DNA of 64,000 nucleotides. It comes from Streptomyces sp. MH60 (GTDB taxonomy: Bacteria; Actinomycetota; Actinomycetes; Streptomycetales; Streptomycetaceae). The first letter of the stretch is position 1. Each line of letters starts with the position of its first letter. The translations under genes were made by a program, and so were the position numbers. Below the pieces are notes generated by a model, which saw only the letters and a program-made list of their open reading frames with translations, was not told the origin of the DNA and ran no database searches. Where the stretch lies: NCBI RefSeq assembly GCF_002939385.1, contig NZ_MULI01000027.1, positions 1-64,000 on the forward strand, given 5' to 3'. Positions 32,528-41,346 of this stretch are shown here, in pieces.

Positions 32528-33847
32528 ATGGCCGGTACGTCGTCGCGGCCGACGGCGGCGCGAGCCGTCTGGTCGCGGGACTTCGCGCTGTTCTTCGCCG
32601 CCCGGGCGGTGGCCCGGCTCGGCGACACCATGCTGCCCGTCGCGCTCGCCGCCGGACTGCTCCAGCACGGGTACGGGGCGGGCGCGGTCGGCCTCGCCAT
32701 GGCCGCGACGGCCGCCGCCTTCGCCGGTCTGGTCGTCTTCGGCGGAGTCCTCGCCGACCGCTTCAGCACCCGCAAGCTGATGATCGGCGCCGACCTGGTC
32801 CGGCTCGGCACCCAGGCCGCGGCCGCCGCGCTCTTCTTCTCCGGGCACGTCGTGCTCTGGCAGATCTGCGCCATCGGGTTCGCCAACGGCGTCGCGGGCG
32901 CCGTCTTCCAGCCCGGCGTCGCCAGCACCGTGCCCCGGCTCGCCTCCGACGTCCAGGGTGCCAACGGCGCGATACGCGTCGCCGAGTCCGCCGCCCAGCT
33001 CGCCGGACCCGCCGTGGCGGGACTCCTGGTCGGCTTCGCCTCGCCCGGCGGGGTCTTCGCCGCCCACGCCACCACCTACGCGATCAGCGCCCTGTGCCTG
33101 CTGCTGCTCCGGCTGCCGCCGCCCGCGCCCGGGAGCCGAGCGGTCTCCGGCCGCGGGAGCAAGGCCTTCCGCGCCGACCTGGTCCAGGGATGGCGGGAGT
33201 TCCGTGCGCGGCGGTGGCTGTGGAGCGTCATAGCCGTCTGGTGCGTCTACATGATCGCGGTCTGGGGTCCGACCGTCCCGCTCGTCGCCACCGAGGTGGT
33301 GCAGCAGCACGGCCCGCGCGCCTACGGGCTGGTCAACTCCGCCCTGGGCGCGGGGACCGTCGTGGGCGGCCTGCTCGCCCTGCGGCTGCGGCCGCTGCGC
33401 ATGCTCCGGGCCGGTGCGATCGCCCTGGTCGGCTTCGCCGCCTTCCCGGCGAGCGTCGGTGCCGGGCTCGGCGTACCCGCCATGGCGGCCGGAGCCGCCG
33501 TCGCCGGGGCCGGCCTGTCCTTCTGGGGCGTGATGTGGGCGACCAGCGTGCAGACCCAGGTCCCGCCGGACGTCCTCAACCGCATCCACGCCTACGACGT
33601 GGCGGGCTCGCTCGCGATGATGCCCGTCGGCCAGGCCCTGGCCGGTCCGGCCGCCTCCGTCCTCGGCGCCGACCACGTGCTGCTCGTCGCCGGTGCGACG
33701 AGCTTCGCCGTGTGTGCGGCCCTGCTCCTGATCCCGGCGGTGCGCGGGCTGGTGCGCGTGGAAGCGGCCGCGGCGGGATCGAGCGGCACCCCGGCCCCGG
33801 CCCAGCCCCCGACCGAGGCCGAGCCGCCCCGCCCGCAGACGTGCTGA
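32528..33847 (+). CDS. MFS transporter (EntS-like exporter family)
   Basis: A 439-aa major facilitator with twelve predicted membrane segments. The N-terminal FALFFAARAVARLGDTMLPVAL and the loop GGVLADRFSTRKLM are typical of the MFS_3/EntS-like exporters. The substrate cannot be read from sequence. ATG 32528 has GGAGGGGAGAGG upstream. A hydrophilic Pro/Ala tail follows the last helix. It precedes a tRNA gene on the same strand. Confidence 0.9.
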   Translation: MAGTSSRPTAARAVWSRDFALFFAARAVARLGDTMLPVALAAGLLQHGYGAGAVGLAMAATAAAFAGLVVFGGVLADRFSTRKLMIGADLVRLGTQAAAAALFFSGHVVLWQICAIGFANGVAGAVFQPGVASTVPRLASDVQGANGAIRVAESAAQLAGPAVAGLLVGFASPGGVFAAHATTYAISALCLLLLRLPPPAPGSRAVSGRGSKAFRADLVQGWREFRARRWLWSVIAVWCVYMIAVWGPTVPLVATEVVQQHGPRAYGLVNSALGAGTVVGGLLALRLRPLRMLRAGAIALVGFAAFPASVGAGLGVPAMAAGAAVAGAGLSFWGVMWATSVQTQVPPDVLNRIHAYDVAGSLAMMPVGQALAGPAASVLGADHVLLVAGATSFAVCAALLLIPAVRGLVRVEAAAAGSSGTPAPAQPPTEAEPPRPQTC

Positions 33848-33952
33848 CGCACCCCGGGCGCGCGCCGGAAAAGCGGTGCGCGACCATCGGCCCGAGTGCG
33901 GTATGGTTTTCCTGCGCGTTCGACCGGGGGAAACCCCAGGTCAGACGGGCAA

Positions 33953-34026
<74 letters not shown>

Positions 34027-34042
34027 CTGGAGACGGTCGTTG

Positions 34043-34084
34043 ATCGAGGGGCGGTTTCGGAGAGATCCGAAACCGCCCCTCGAT
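34043..34084 (+). terminator. Strong hairpin downstream of tRNA-Pro
   Basis: A perfect 18-bp stem (atcgaggggcggtttcgg and its complement) around the hexaloop agagat, followed by tgttct. It lies 17 bp after the tRNA and should end its transcript before the mrp operon. The sequence is nearly symmetrical, so it could act on both strands. Confidence 0.9.
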
Positions 34085-34142
34085 TGTTCTCCCTGCGGCG
34101 TGCCTGGACGCTCGGGCGAGATGCCCGATATATCACTGTCGG

Positions 34143-37046
34143 GTGTCCGTGCTCATCCTCTGCCACTTCGCGCTCGCGCTGTTCGCCGCGCCGTTGGTGA
34201 GATGGTGCGGAACCCGGGCCTTCCTCGTGCTGGCCCTGCCGCCCGCCGCGGCGACCGCCTGGGCCGCCACCCGGTGGAGCACGACGGCCGCGGGCGGCGC
34301 CGACACCGTCGAGTGGCGCTGGCTGCCGACCTACCACGTGGACTGGGCGCTCAGACTGGACGCCCTCGCCGAACTCATGGTGCTGCTCGCCGCGGGCGTG
34401 GGCACCCTCGTCCTGGTCTACTGCGCCTCCTACTTCGACGACCGCTCGCGGCAGCTGGGCAGGTTCGCCGGGAACCTCCTCGCCTTCGCCGGGGCGATGC
34501 TCGGCCTGGTCCTCGCCGACGACCTCGTCCTGCTCTACATCTTCTGGGAACTGACCACCGTTTTCTCCTACCTGCTGATCGGCCAGACCAGCGACCACAA
34601 GCGGAACCGGCGCAGCGCCCTGCAGGCCCTGACGGTCACTGCGCTCGGCGGACTGACCATGCTCGTCGGCCTCCTGCTCCTCGGACACGAGGCGGGCACC
34701 TACCGCGTCTCGGCGATCCTCGCCGATCCGCCGCCCCCGTCGGCGGCGCTGTCCACGGCGGTCGTGCTGATCCTCGTCGGCGCCCTGTCCAAGTCCGCGA
34801 TCTGGCCCTTCAGCCTCTGGCTGCCCAACGCCATGGCCGCCCCCACCCCCGTCAGCGCCTATCTGCACGCCGCCGCGATGGTCAAGGCGGGCGTCTACCT
34901 CGTCGCCCGGCTCGCCCCCGCCTTCGCCGACATCACGCCCTGGCGCCCGCTGCTGCTCGTCCTCGGCTCGGCGACGATGCTGCTGGGCGGCTGGCGGGCG
35001 CTGCGGCTGCACGACCTGAAACTCGTCCTGGCCTACGGCACCGTCAGCCAGCTCGGCTTCCTCACCGTCCTGACCGGTGCGGGCCGCCACGACACCGGCC
35101 TCGCCGCCACCGCCATGATCCTCGGGCACGCCCTGTTCAAGGCGCCGCTCTTCCTCGTCACCGGCATCGTCGACCACGCCACCGGCACCCGCGACCTGCG
35201 CAAGCTCTCCGGACTCGGACGCCGGCTGCCCGCCGTGTGCGCCGTCGCCGTGATCGCCGGAGCGTCCATGGCCGCGGTGCCGCCGCTGCTCGGCTTCAGT
35301 GCCAAGGAGGCCGCCTTCCAGGCGCTCCTGGACGGGAGCACCGGTGACCGCTGGGCGCTCGCCGCGGCCGTCGTCGGCTCCGCCCTGACCACCGCCTACA
35401 CCCTGCGCTACCTGTGGGGCGCCTTCGCCCGCAAGCCCGGCCTGCCCGACACCGACGCACACCGTGTCCGGGCGGCCTTCCTGGCGCCGCCCGCCGTGCT
35501 CGCCCTGGCCTGCCTCGTCCTCGGCCCCGGAGTGTCCTGGCTCCAGGGCCTCCTCGGCACCTACGCCGGGCAGTTTCCGGCGCCCGCCCACCCGTCCCAC
35601 CTGGCGCTGTGGCACGGCGCGGGCCCCGCACTCGCCCTGTCCGGCGCGGCCTGGGCGGGCGGCGTCCTGCTGTTCCTCGCCGCGGGCCCCGTCCAACGGG
35701 CCGGCCAGGCGGTCGCCTGGCGCTCCGCGGACCTCGTCTTCGGACGGCTGCTGCTCGCCCTGGAGCGCACCGCCCTGCAGTGCACCGGACTCGTGCAGCG
35801 CGGCTCGCTGTCGGTGTACCTGGTGACGACCATGAGCGTGGTCCTCGCCGGGCAGATCGCCGTGCTGGTCGCCGACGAACCCTGGAGGGCGGTGCCGGCC
35901 CCGCGCCTGTGGGACCACCCGGCCCAGGCCGCCGTCGCCCTGCTGACCTGCGCGGCGGCCCTGCTGTGCCTGGGGGTGCGGCGCCGGATGAAGGCGGTCG
36001 TCTTCGCCGGCCTCACCGGATACGGCACCGCGCTGCTCTTCGTCGCGCAGGGCGCGCCCGACCTCGCGCTCACCCAGTTCTGCGTGGAGACCGTCTCGAT
36101 GATCGTCTTCGTGCTGGTGCTGCGCCGGATGCCGGTGCGCTTCGAGGAGAACTTCAGCCGGTGGCGACGCCTGCTGCGGATGCCGGTGGCCCTCGCGGGC
36201 GGTGCCGCCGTCGCCGTCGTCGTCTGGATCATGGCGGGGCATCGCCGGGGTGACGGCGCGGGAGCGGCGATGGTCGAGGAGACCGCGCACCACGGGCTGA
36301 AGGACGTCGTCGCGACGATCCTGGTCGACCTGCGCGCCTGGGACACCATGGGCGAGTCCGCGGTCCTCGCGGCCGCCGCGATCGGCGTCACCAGCCTCAT
36401 CTACCTGCACCGCCGCGCCGACGGCGCCGAGCAGCCCGTACTGCCGCTGCCCGGGGACCACCCGCACGCCGGGCTGCGCACCGCGTGGCGGGCGAGCCGG
36501 TACGAATCGGCGGGCCTGCCCAGCGGCGACGAGGGGGCACCCGAGCGGACCTGGCTCGCCGCCAGCGCCACCCTCGCCCCCGAGCGCCGCTCCCTCGTCC
36601 TGGAGGTGGTCGCCCGCCTCATCTTCCACCCCGTCCTCGTCCTCTCCGTCTACCTGCTGCTGTGCGCGGAGAACCTGCCGGGCGGCGGCTTCGTCGCCGG
36701 ACTGACCGCGGGCGTCGCCTTCATCGCCCGCTACCTCGCCGGCGGCCGTCACGAACTCGCCGACGCCGTGCCCTTCAAACCGGGCGTGTTCACCGGCCTC
36801 GGCCTGTTCCTGTCCACCGGGGTCGCGCTCGGCGGCCTCGGCGAGGGCACCGTGCTGCACGGCTGGACCTGGCACGGCCACCTGCCCGTGTGGGGCGACG
36901 CCCACCTGTCCACCGCCGTCCTCTTCGACTGCGGGGTCTACCTGCTCGTGCTCGGCGTGGTCCTGGACATCGTGCGGGCCCTCGGCGCCCGGATCGACCG
37001 CCAGATCGAGCGGGCCGCCCCGCGCCCGGAGGCGGGCCGCCCATGA
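34143..37046 (+). CDS. mrpA: Mrp-type Na+/H+ antiporter subunits A and B, fused
   Basis: A 967-aa membrane protein. Residues 1 to about 640 are the NuoL-like MrpA core, with proton-translocation motifs such as DDLVLLYIFWELTTVFSYLLIG and SKSAIWPFSLWLPNAMAAPTPVSAYLHAA. The MrpA C-terminal region follows, with GAPDLALTQFCVET. From about 820 to 950 comes an MrpB domain (HPVLVLSVYLLLCAENLPGGGFVAGL). No separate mrpB exists, so A and B are fused. The GTG start was chosen from the first hydrophobic segment. It is the first gene of a seven-function, six-gene operon with 4-bp overlaps throughout, for sodium efflux and pH homeostasis. Confidence 0.95.
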   Translation: MSVLILCHFALALFAAPLVRWCGTRAFLVLALPPAAATAWAATRWSTTAAGGADTVEWRWLPTYHVDWALRLDALAELMVLLAAGVGTLVLVYCASYFDDRSRQLGRFAGNLLAFAGAMLGLVLADDLVLLYIFWELTTVFSYLLIGQTSDHKRNRRSALQALTVTALGGLTMLVGLLLLGHEAGTYRVSAILADPPPPSAALSTAVVLILVGALSKSAIWPFSLWLPNAMAAPTPVSAYLHAAAMVKAGVYLVARLAPAFADITPWRPLLLVLGSATMLLGGWRALRLHDLKLVLAYGTVSQLGFLTVLTGAGRHDTGLAATAMILGHALFKAPLFLVTGIVDHATGTRDLRKLSGLGRRLPAVCAVAVIAGASMAAVPPLLGFSAKEAAFQALLDGSTGDRWALAAAVVGSALTTAYTLRYLWGAFARKPGLPDTDAHRVRAAFLAPPAVLALACLVLGPGVSWLQGLLGTYAGQFPAPAHPSHLALWHGAGPALALSGAAWAGGVLLFLAAGPVQRAGQAVAWRSADLVFGRLLLALERTALQCTGLVQRGSLSVYLVTTMSVVLAGQIAVLVADEPWRAVPAPRLWDHPAQAAVALLTCAAALLCLGVRRRMKAVVFAGLTGYGTALLFVAQGAPDLALTQFCVETVSMIVFVLVLRRMPVRFEENFSRWRRLLRMPVALAGGAAVAVVVWIMAGHRRGDGAGAAMVEETAHHGLKDVVATILVDLRAWDTMGESAVLAAAAIGVTSLIYLHRRADGAEQPVLPLPGDHPHAGLRTAWRASRYESAGLPSGDEGAPERTWLAASATLAPERRSLVLEVVARLIFHPVLVLSVYLLLCAENLPGGGFVAGLTAGVAFIARYLAGGRHELADAVPFKPGVFTGLGLFLSTGVALGGLGEGTVLHGWTWHGHLPVWGDAHLSTAVLFDCGVYLLVLGVVLDIVRALGARIDRQIERAAPRPEAGRP

Positions 37047-37807
37047 CCGTGAGCCTGTCCCTGCTGGTGGCGGCCGCCGTCCTCAACGCCGTCGGCGCGA
37101 GCCTGCTGCTGACCCGGTCGCTGACCCGGATCCTGCTCGGCGCCGTCGTCCTCGGCAACGGCGTCAACCTGCTGGTGCTCGCCTCCACGGGAAGCGCGGG
37201 CGACGCGCCGCTGCTCTACCCGCACATCATCCGCAACCGCGTCACCGACCCGCTGCCCCAGGCCATCGCCCTGACCGCGATCGTCATCACCCTCGCCACC
37301 ACCGCCTTCCTGCTCGCCATGGCCTACCGCAGCCACCAGGTCACCGGCTCCGACGAGATCAGCGACGACACCGAGGACCGGCTGGTCGCCCTGCGCGCCG
37401 AGTTCCTCCACCGGCGCGGCGAACTCCGCGACCGCTACCGCGAGGCCCGCGCCGAGGACGGCGGCGCCGACGCCGAGCAGCGCGCCCGCTACCGCGCCGC
37501 CCGCAAACGGCTGCGCCGCAGGGTCCGCGAGGAACGCGCCTACCAGGCCCGCGCCAACGACGTCTCCGGGAACCTCTGGAACGACATCCTCGGCGCCGAC
37601 CCCGAGGACTACCGGGAGGGCCGCGAGCTGGGCTCCACCGACGCGGCCGGCCGCCCCGGACCCGCCCCGGCCCGCGTCGCCGGGCCCTCCAACGACCCCG
37701 AGGAGACCGGCCGCGAACCCGACTCGCTCCCCGGCGAGGACTCCTGCCACCCGCCGCCCGACCAGCCCGACGACCCCGCGGGCGCCGGCACGGAAGGAAC
37801 CAGGTGA
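37043..37807 (+). CDS. mrpC: Mrp antiporter subunit C with long charged C-terminal extension
   Basis: 254 aa. Residues 1-95 are a NuoK-like MrpC with three helices (LGAVVLGNGVNLLVLA; DPLPQAIALTAIVI). About 155 further residues are highly charged: an Arg/Glu-rich helical stretch likely to form a coiled coil (about 110-180), then a Pro/Asp-rich tail. Typical MrpC is about 110-130 aa, so the cytoplasmic tail is an add-on. Start and stop overlap mrpAB and mrpD (ATGA, GTGA). Confidence 0.93.
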   Translation: MTVSLSLLVAAAVLNAVGASLLLTRSLTRILLGAVVLGNGVNLLVLASTGSAGDAPLLYPHIIRNRVTDPLPQAIALTAIVITLATTAFLLAMAYRSHQVTGSDEISDDTEDRLVALRAEFLHRRGELRDRYREARAEDGGADAEQRARYRAARKRLRRRVREERAYQARANDVSGNLWNDILGADPEDYREGRELGSTDAAGRPGPAPARVAGPSNDPEETGREPDSLPGEDSCHPPPDQPDDPAGAGTEGTR

Positions 37808-39447
37808 ACGCGCTCGTCCCGCTCCCCGTCCTGCTGCCCCTGTGCGTCACGGGCCTGAAGCTGGCCATCGGACCCCGGCTGCACCGGTTCCAGCGCTTCA
37901 TCAGCCTCGCCGTGCTCGGCGCGGTCCTGGTGCTCTCCGTGATGCTCATGGTCGCCGCCGACCGCCACGGCCCGCTCAGCGTGCACCTCGGCGACTTCGC
38001 GCCGCCGGTCGGCATCACCCTGGTCGCCGACCGGCTGGCGGGCCTGATGCTCACCGTCTCCAGCGCCGTCACCCTGCTCGTCCTCGTGTACTCGCTGGGC
38101 CAGGGCATGGCCGACCGCGACGACCAGGCGCCGGTCGGTGTCTTCCACCCCGCCTACCTCATCCTCGTGGCGGGCGTCTCCTGCACCTTCCTCGCCGGAG
38201 ACCTCGTCAACCTCTACGTCGGCTTCGAGATCATGCTCGTCGCGAGCTTCGTGCTGCTCACCATCGGCGGCACCGCGACCCGTATCCGGGCCGGGTCGAC
38301 GTACGTGATCGTCTCGCTGTTCTCCTCCGTGCTCTTCCTGGTCGCCATCGCGATGACCTACGCGGTGGCGGGCACCGTGAACTTCGCCCAGCTCGCCGGG
38401 CGGCTGCAGGAGGTGCCGCTCGGGGCGCGCACCCTGCTGGAGGCGATGCTGCTGACGGTCTTCGCGATCAAGGCGGCGGTGTTCCCGCTCGCGGCCTGGC
38501 TGCCCGACTCCTACCCGACCGCGCCCGCACCGGTCACCGCGGTCTTCGCCGGGCTGCTGACCAAGGTCGGCGTGTACTCGATGCTGCGCACCCAGACCCT
38601 GCTCTTCCCCGGCCACCGCCTCGGCGACCTGCTGATGCTCGCCGCACTCGCCTCCATGGCCGTCGGCATCCTCGGCGCCGTCGCCCAGACCGACCTGAAA
38701 CGGGTGCTGTCCTTCACCCTCATCAGTCACATCGGCTACATGGTCTTCGGTGTCGCGCTCGCCGGGCGCGGCTCGATCGCCGGGGCGATCGTGTACGTCG
38801 CCCACCACATCACCGTGCAGACCACCCTGTTCCTCGTCGCCGGGCTCATCGAGCGGCGCGACGGCACCACGGAACTCACCCGCCTCGGCGGGCTGGCGAA
38901 GGCGGCGCCGCTGCTCGCCGTGCTGTTCTTCGTGCCCGCCATGAACCTCGCGGGCATCCCGCCGCTGTCCGGCTTCATCGGCAAGCTCGGCCTGATGCGG
39001 GCAGGCGTCGCCGACGGCGGCGGCTGGGCCTGGGCACTCGTCGCCGGGTCCGCCGCCACCAGCCTGCTCACCCTCTACGTCATGGCGAAGGTCTGGAACC
39101 TCGCGTTCTGGCGCGACGCGCCGCCCGGCGCCGAGGAGGAGGGCGTGGTGCTGGAGTCCGCCGAGGACGAGGAGCCGGACGACGAACCGGACGACGAGGA
39201 ACGGCCGACCGGCTCGGGGAGCGGGCTGCCGGTGCCCGCGGGCGCCGTGGTCGCCGCGGGCTTCCTGGGGCAGTCCATCACCACCAGCAAACGGCTGCCC
39301 TGGCCGATGCTGGTGGCCACCGGCGCCGCCGTCGCCCTCGGCCTGTCGTACACCGTACTCGGCGGTCCCCTCACCACCTTCACCCAGGCCGCCGCCACCG
39401 AACTCCTCGCCCGCACCCCCTACATCGAGGCGGTGCTCGGCCGGTGA
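37804..39447 (+). CDS. mrpD: Mrp antiporter subunit D
   Basis: A 547-aa NuoM/N-like subunit with the conserved AGDLVNLYVGFEIMLVASFVLL, the lysine helix IKAAVFPLAAWLPDSYPTAPAPVTAVFAGLLTKVG, and LSGFIGKLGLMRAG. Near residues 440-475 it carries a very acidic insertion (Glu/Asp-rich) between the last helices. It is expected to provide a proton or sodium path opposite MrpA. Confidence 0.95.
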   Translation: MNALVPLPVLLPLCVTGLKLAIGPRLHRFQRFISLAVLGAVLVLSVMLMVAADRHGPLSVHLGDFAPPVGITLVADRLAGLMLTVSSAVTLLVLVYSLGQGMADRDDQAPVGVFHPAYLILVAGVSCTFLAGDLVNLYVGFEIMLVASFVLLTIGGTATRIRAGSTYVIVSLFSSVLFLVAIAMTYAVAGTVNFAQLAGRLQEVPLGARTLLEAMLLTVFAIKAAVFPLAAWLPDSYPTAPAPVTAVFAGLLTKVGVYSMLRTQTLLFPGHRLGDLLMLAALASMAVGILGAVAQTDLKRVLSFTLISHIGYMVFGVALAGRGSIAGAIVYVAHHITVQTTLFLVAGLIERRDGTTELTRLGGLAKAAPLLAVLFFVPAMNLAGIPPLSGFIGKLGLMRAGVADGGGWAWALVAGSAATSLLTLYVMAKVWNLAFWRDAPPGAEEEGVVLESAEDEEPDDEPDDEERPTGSGSGLPVPAGAVVAAGFLGQSITTSKRLPWPMLVATGAAVALGLSYTVLGGPLTTFTQAAATELLARTPYIEAVLGR

Positions 39448-40043
39448 GCAACCTCTTCCGCGACCGTTCCCCCTACAGCTGGTCCTTCCGCGTCGGCCGC
39501 GGGCGACGCGTGCTCGACCTGCCGCTCGTCGGCTGGCTCACCGTCATCTGGATCCTGCTGTGGGGCACCCCGTCCTGGGCCAACCTCGTCAACGGCGTTC
39601 TCGTCGCGGTCTGCCTGTGCCTGGCCTTCCCGCTGCCCGCCGTGGACATCGGCCTCAGGCTGCGCCCCCTGGGCATCCTGCGCCTGGCGGCCTACCTGCT
39701 GTACGACATGTTCTCCTCCAGCGTCGAGGTCACCCGGCAGATTTTCGCCAAGGGCCCCTACCAGGCGGCGGTCGTGGCCGTCCCGCTGCGGGTGCGCAGC
39801 GATCTGATGCTCACGGCCACCGCCGTCGCCGTCTCCAACGTCCCCGGCGGCTCCGTGATCGAGGTGCGCCGGTCGACGGCCACCCTGTTCCTGCACGTCC
39901 TCGACGCGGCCAACCCCGGCGAGATCGAGGGCGCCCAGCGGCAGGTGTGGCGCATGGAGGAACTCGTCGCCCGGGCCTTCGGCACCGCCAAGGACATCGC
40001 CGACGCCGCCCGCCCCGTACCGGAAGGTGACCCCTCGCCGTGA
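39444..40043 (+). CDS. mrpE: Mrp antiporter subunit E
   Basis: A 199-aa MrpE: two N-terminal helices (LVGWLTVIWILLWG; LVNGVLVAVCLCLAF) and the soluble domain with LTATAVAVSNVPGGSVIEVRR. GTG start overlaps the mrpD stop; its own stop overlaps mrpF. Confidence 0.95.
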   Translation: MSNLFRDRSPYSWSFRVGRGRRVLDLPLVGWLTVIWILLWGTPSWANLVNGVLVAVCLCLAFPLPAVDIGLRLRPLGILRLAAYLLYDMFSSSVEVTRQIFAKGPYQAAVVAVPLRVRSDLMLTATAVAVSNVPGGSVIEVRRSTATLFLHVLDAANPGEIEGAQRQVWRMEELVARAFGTAKDIADAARPVPEGDPSP

Positions 40044-40357
40044 CCACCCTGCACGCGGTCGAAGACGCGCTGCTCGTCGCCGCGCTCGCGATGATCCTCG
40101 TCGCCGGCGCACTGCTGCTGTACCGCATCTGGTACGGCCCCTCGATGCTGGACCGCGCCGTCGCGCTGGACGTGGCCGCGGCGCTCATCATCGCCGGCAT
40201 CGGCGTCAAGGCCGCCCACGACCGCGACTCCTTCTACTTCCCCGTGATGCTGGTGCTCGCCTTCCTCGGGTTCACCGGCTCGGTGGGCATCGCCCGCTTC
40301 ATCGCCGTACGCGACCGGCCCTCCGTGCGGGCGGACGGCCGGCAGGACCACCGGTGA
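40040..40357 (+). CDS. mrpF: Mrp antiporter subunit F
   Basis: A 105-aa three-helix MrpF with the family signature YGPSMLDRAVALDVAAALIIAGIG. GTG start in a 4-bp overlap with mrpE, 4-bp overlap with mrpG. Confidence 0.95.
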   Translation: MTTLHAVEDALLVAALAMILVAGALLLYRIWYGPSMLDRAVALDVAAALIIAGIGVKAAHDRDSFYFPVMLVLAFLGFTGSVGIARFIAVRDRPSVRADGRQDHR

Positions 40358-40719
40358 ACGCCTGGGCCCGGGCCGCCGACCTGGCCGGAACCGTCCTGCT
40401 GTTCCTCGGCTGCCTGCAGTGCCTCCTCGGCGTGATCGGGATGCTCCGCTTCCCCGACGTGCTCTCCCGCAGCCACGCCGCCACCAAGCCGCAGACCCTC
40501 GGGATGCTCCTCGTCCTGGCCGGGGTGGCGCTGAGGCTGCGCCACGGCACCGACGTGGGCACCCTCGCGCTCATCGCCTTCTTCCAGTTCCTCACCAGCC
40601 CGGTCGCTTCCCACCTGGTGGCCCGCTCCGCCTACCGCACCGGGCAGACGGGGTCCCGGGGCCTGCTCAGGGACGACCTGGACCCGCAGCTCAGCGACGG
40701 GCGACGGCCGGAGGAGTGA
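40354..40719 (+). CDS. mrpG: Mrp antiporter subunit G
   Basis: A 121-aa three-helix MrpG with LGVIGMLRFPDVLSRSHAATKPQTLG and LIAFFQFLTSPVASHLVARSAYR. It is the last gene of the operon. The next gene is convergent, 19 bp away, with no obvious terminator between. Confidence 0.95.
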   Translation: MNAWARAADLAGTVLLFLGCLQCLLGVIGMLRFPDVLSRSHAATKPQTLGMLLVLAGVALRLRHGTDVGTLALIAFFQFLTSPVASHLVARSAYRTGQTGSRGLLRDDLDPQLSDGRRPEE

Positions 40720-40738
40720 CCCCGGGGGCCGGGAGCGT

Positions 40739-41275
40739 TCAGTCCACGCAGCCCACGTGCGCCAGCGCCTGCTTCAGCAGCACCCCGTGGCCGCCCGGCA
40801 TCTCGCCGCGCACCGCCTCGGACAGGGCCTCGCGCGGATCGAACCAGACCAGGTCGAGGGCGTCCTGGCGCGGCCGGCAGTCACCGGTCACCGGCACGAC
40901 GTAGGCGAGCGAGACCGCGTGCTGCCGGGGGTCGTGGTACGGCGTGACACCGTGCGTCGGGAAGTACTCGGCCACCGTGAACGGCTGGAGCGAGGACGGC
41001 ACCCGGGGCAGTGCCACCGGGCCGAGGTCCTTCTCCAGGTGGCGCAGCAGGGCGTCCCGCACCCGCTCGTGGTGCAGCACCCGGCCGGAGACCAGCGTCC
41101 GGCTGACCGTCCCGTCGGGCCCGATGCGCAGGAGCAGGCCGACGCTGGTGACTTCGCCGCTGTCGTCCACCCGCACGGGCACGGCCTCGACGTACAGGAT
41201 CGGCATACGGGCGCGCGCCATTTCGAGTTCGTCGCTCGTCAGCCAGCCCGGCGTGGTTTCGGTCATGTCAGACAT
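40739..41275 (-). CDS. NUDIX hydrolase-like protein (DUF4916 type)
   Basis: A 178-aa protein starting with TPGWLTSDELEMARARMPILYVEAVPVRV and ending with a LVWFDPREALSE segment. This is the DUF4916 group of NUDIX-like proteins common in actinobacteria. A canonical Nudix box (GX5EX7REUXEEXGU) is not visible, so catalytic activity is doubtful. Two Met codons (41275, 41266) are possible starts. It is transcribed towards mrpG. Confidence 0.85.
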   Translation of the reverse strand: MSDMTETTPGWLTSDELEMARARMPILYVEAVPVRVDDSGEVTSVGLLLRIGPDGTVSRTLVSGRVLHHERVRDALLRHLEKDLGPVALPRVPSSLQPFTVAEYFPTHGVTPYHDPRQHAVSLAYVVPVTGDCRPRQDALDLVWFDPREALSEAVRGEMPGGHGVLLKQALAHVGCVD

Positions 41276-41346
41276 CGCTTGATCATACTTTCAGCCGTTC
41301 GTACTTCCTGGGCGGCGCTCCGGGACTGTGACCCGTCCCACGCCGC

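Noticed and set aside
37842..39440. A second long frame within mrpD
   Set aside because: Arg/His/Pro-rich shadow of mrpD; only its last third, from GTG 39444, is a real gene (mrpE).
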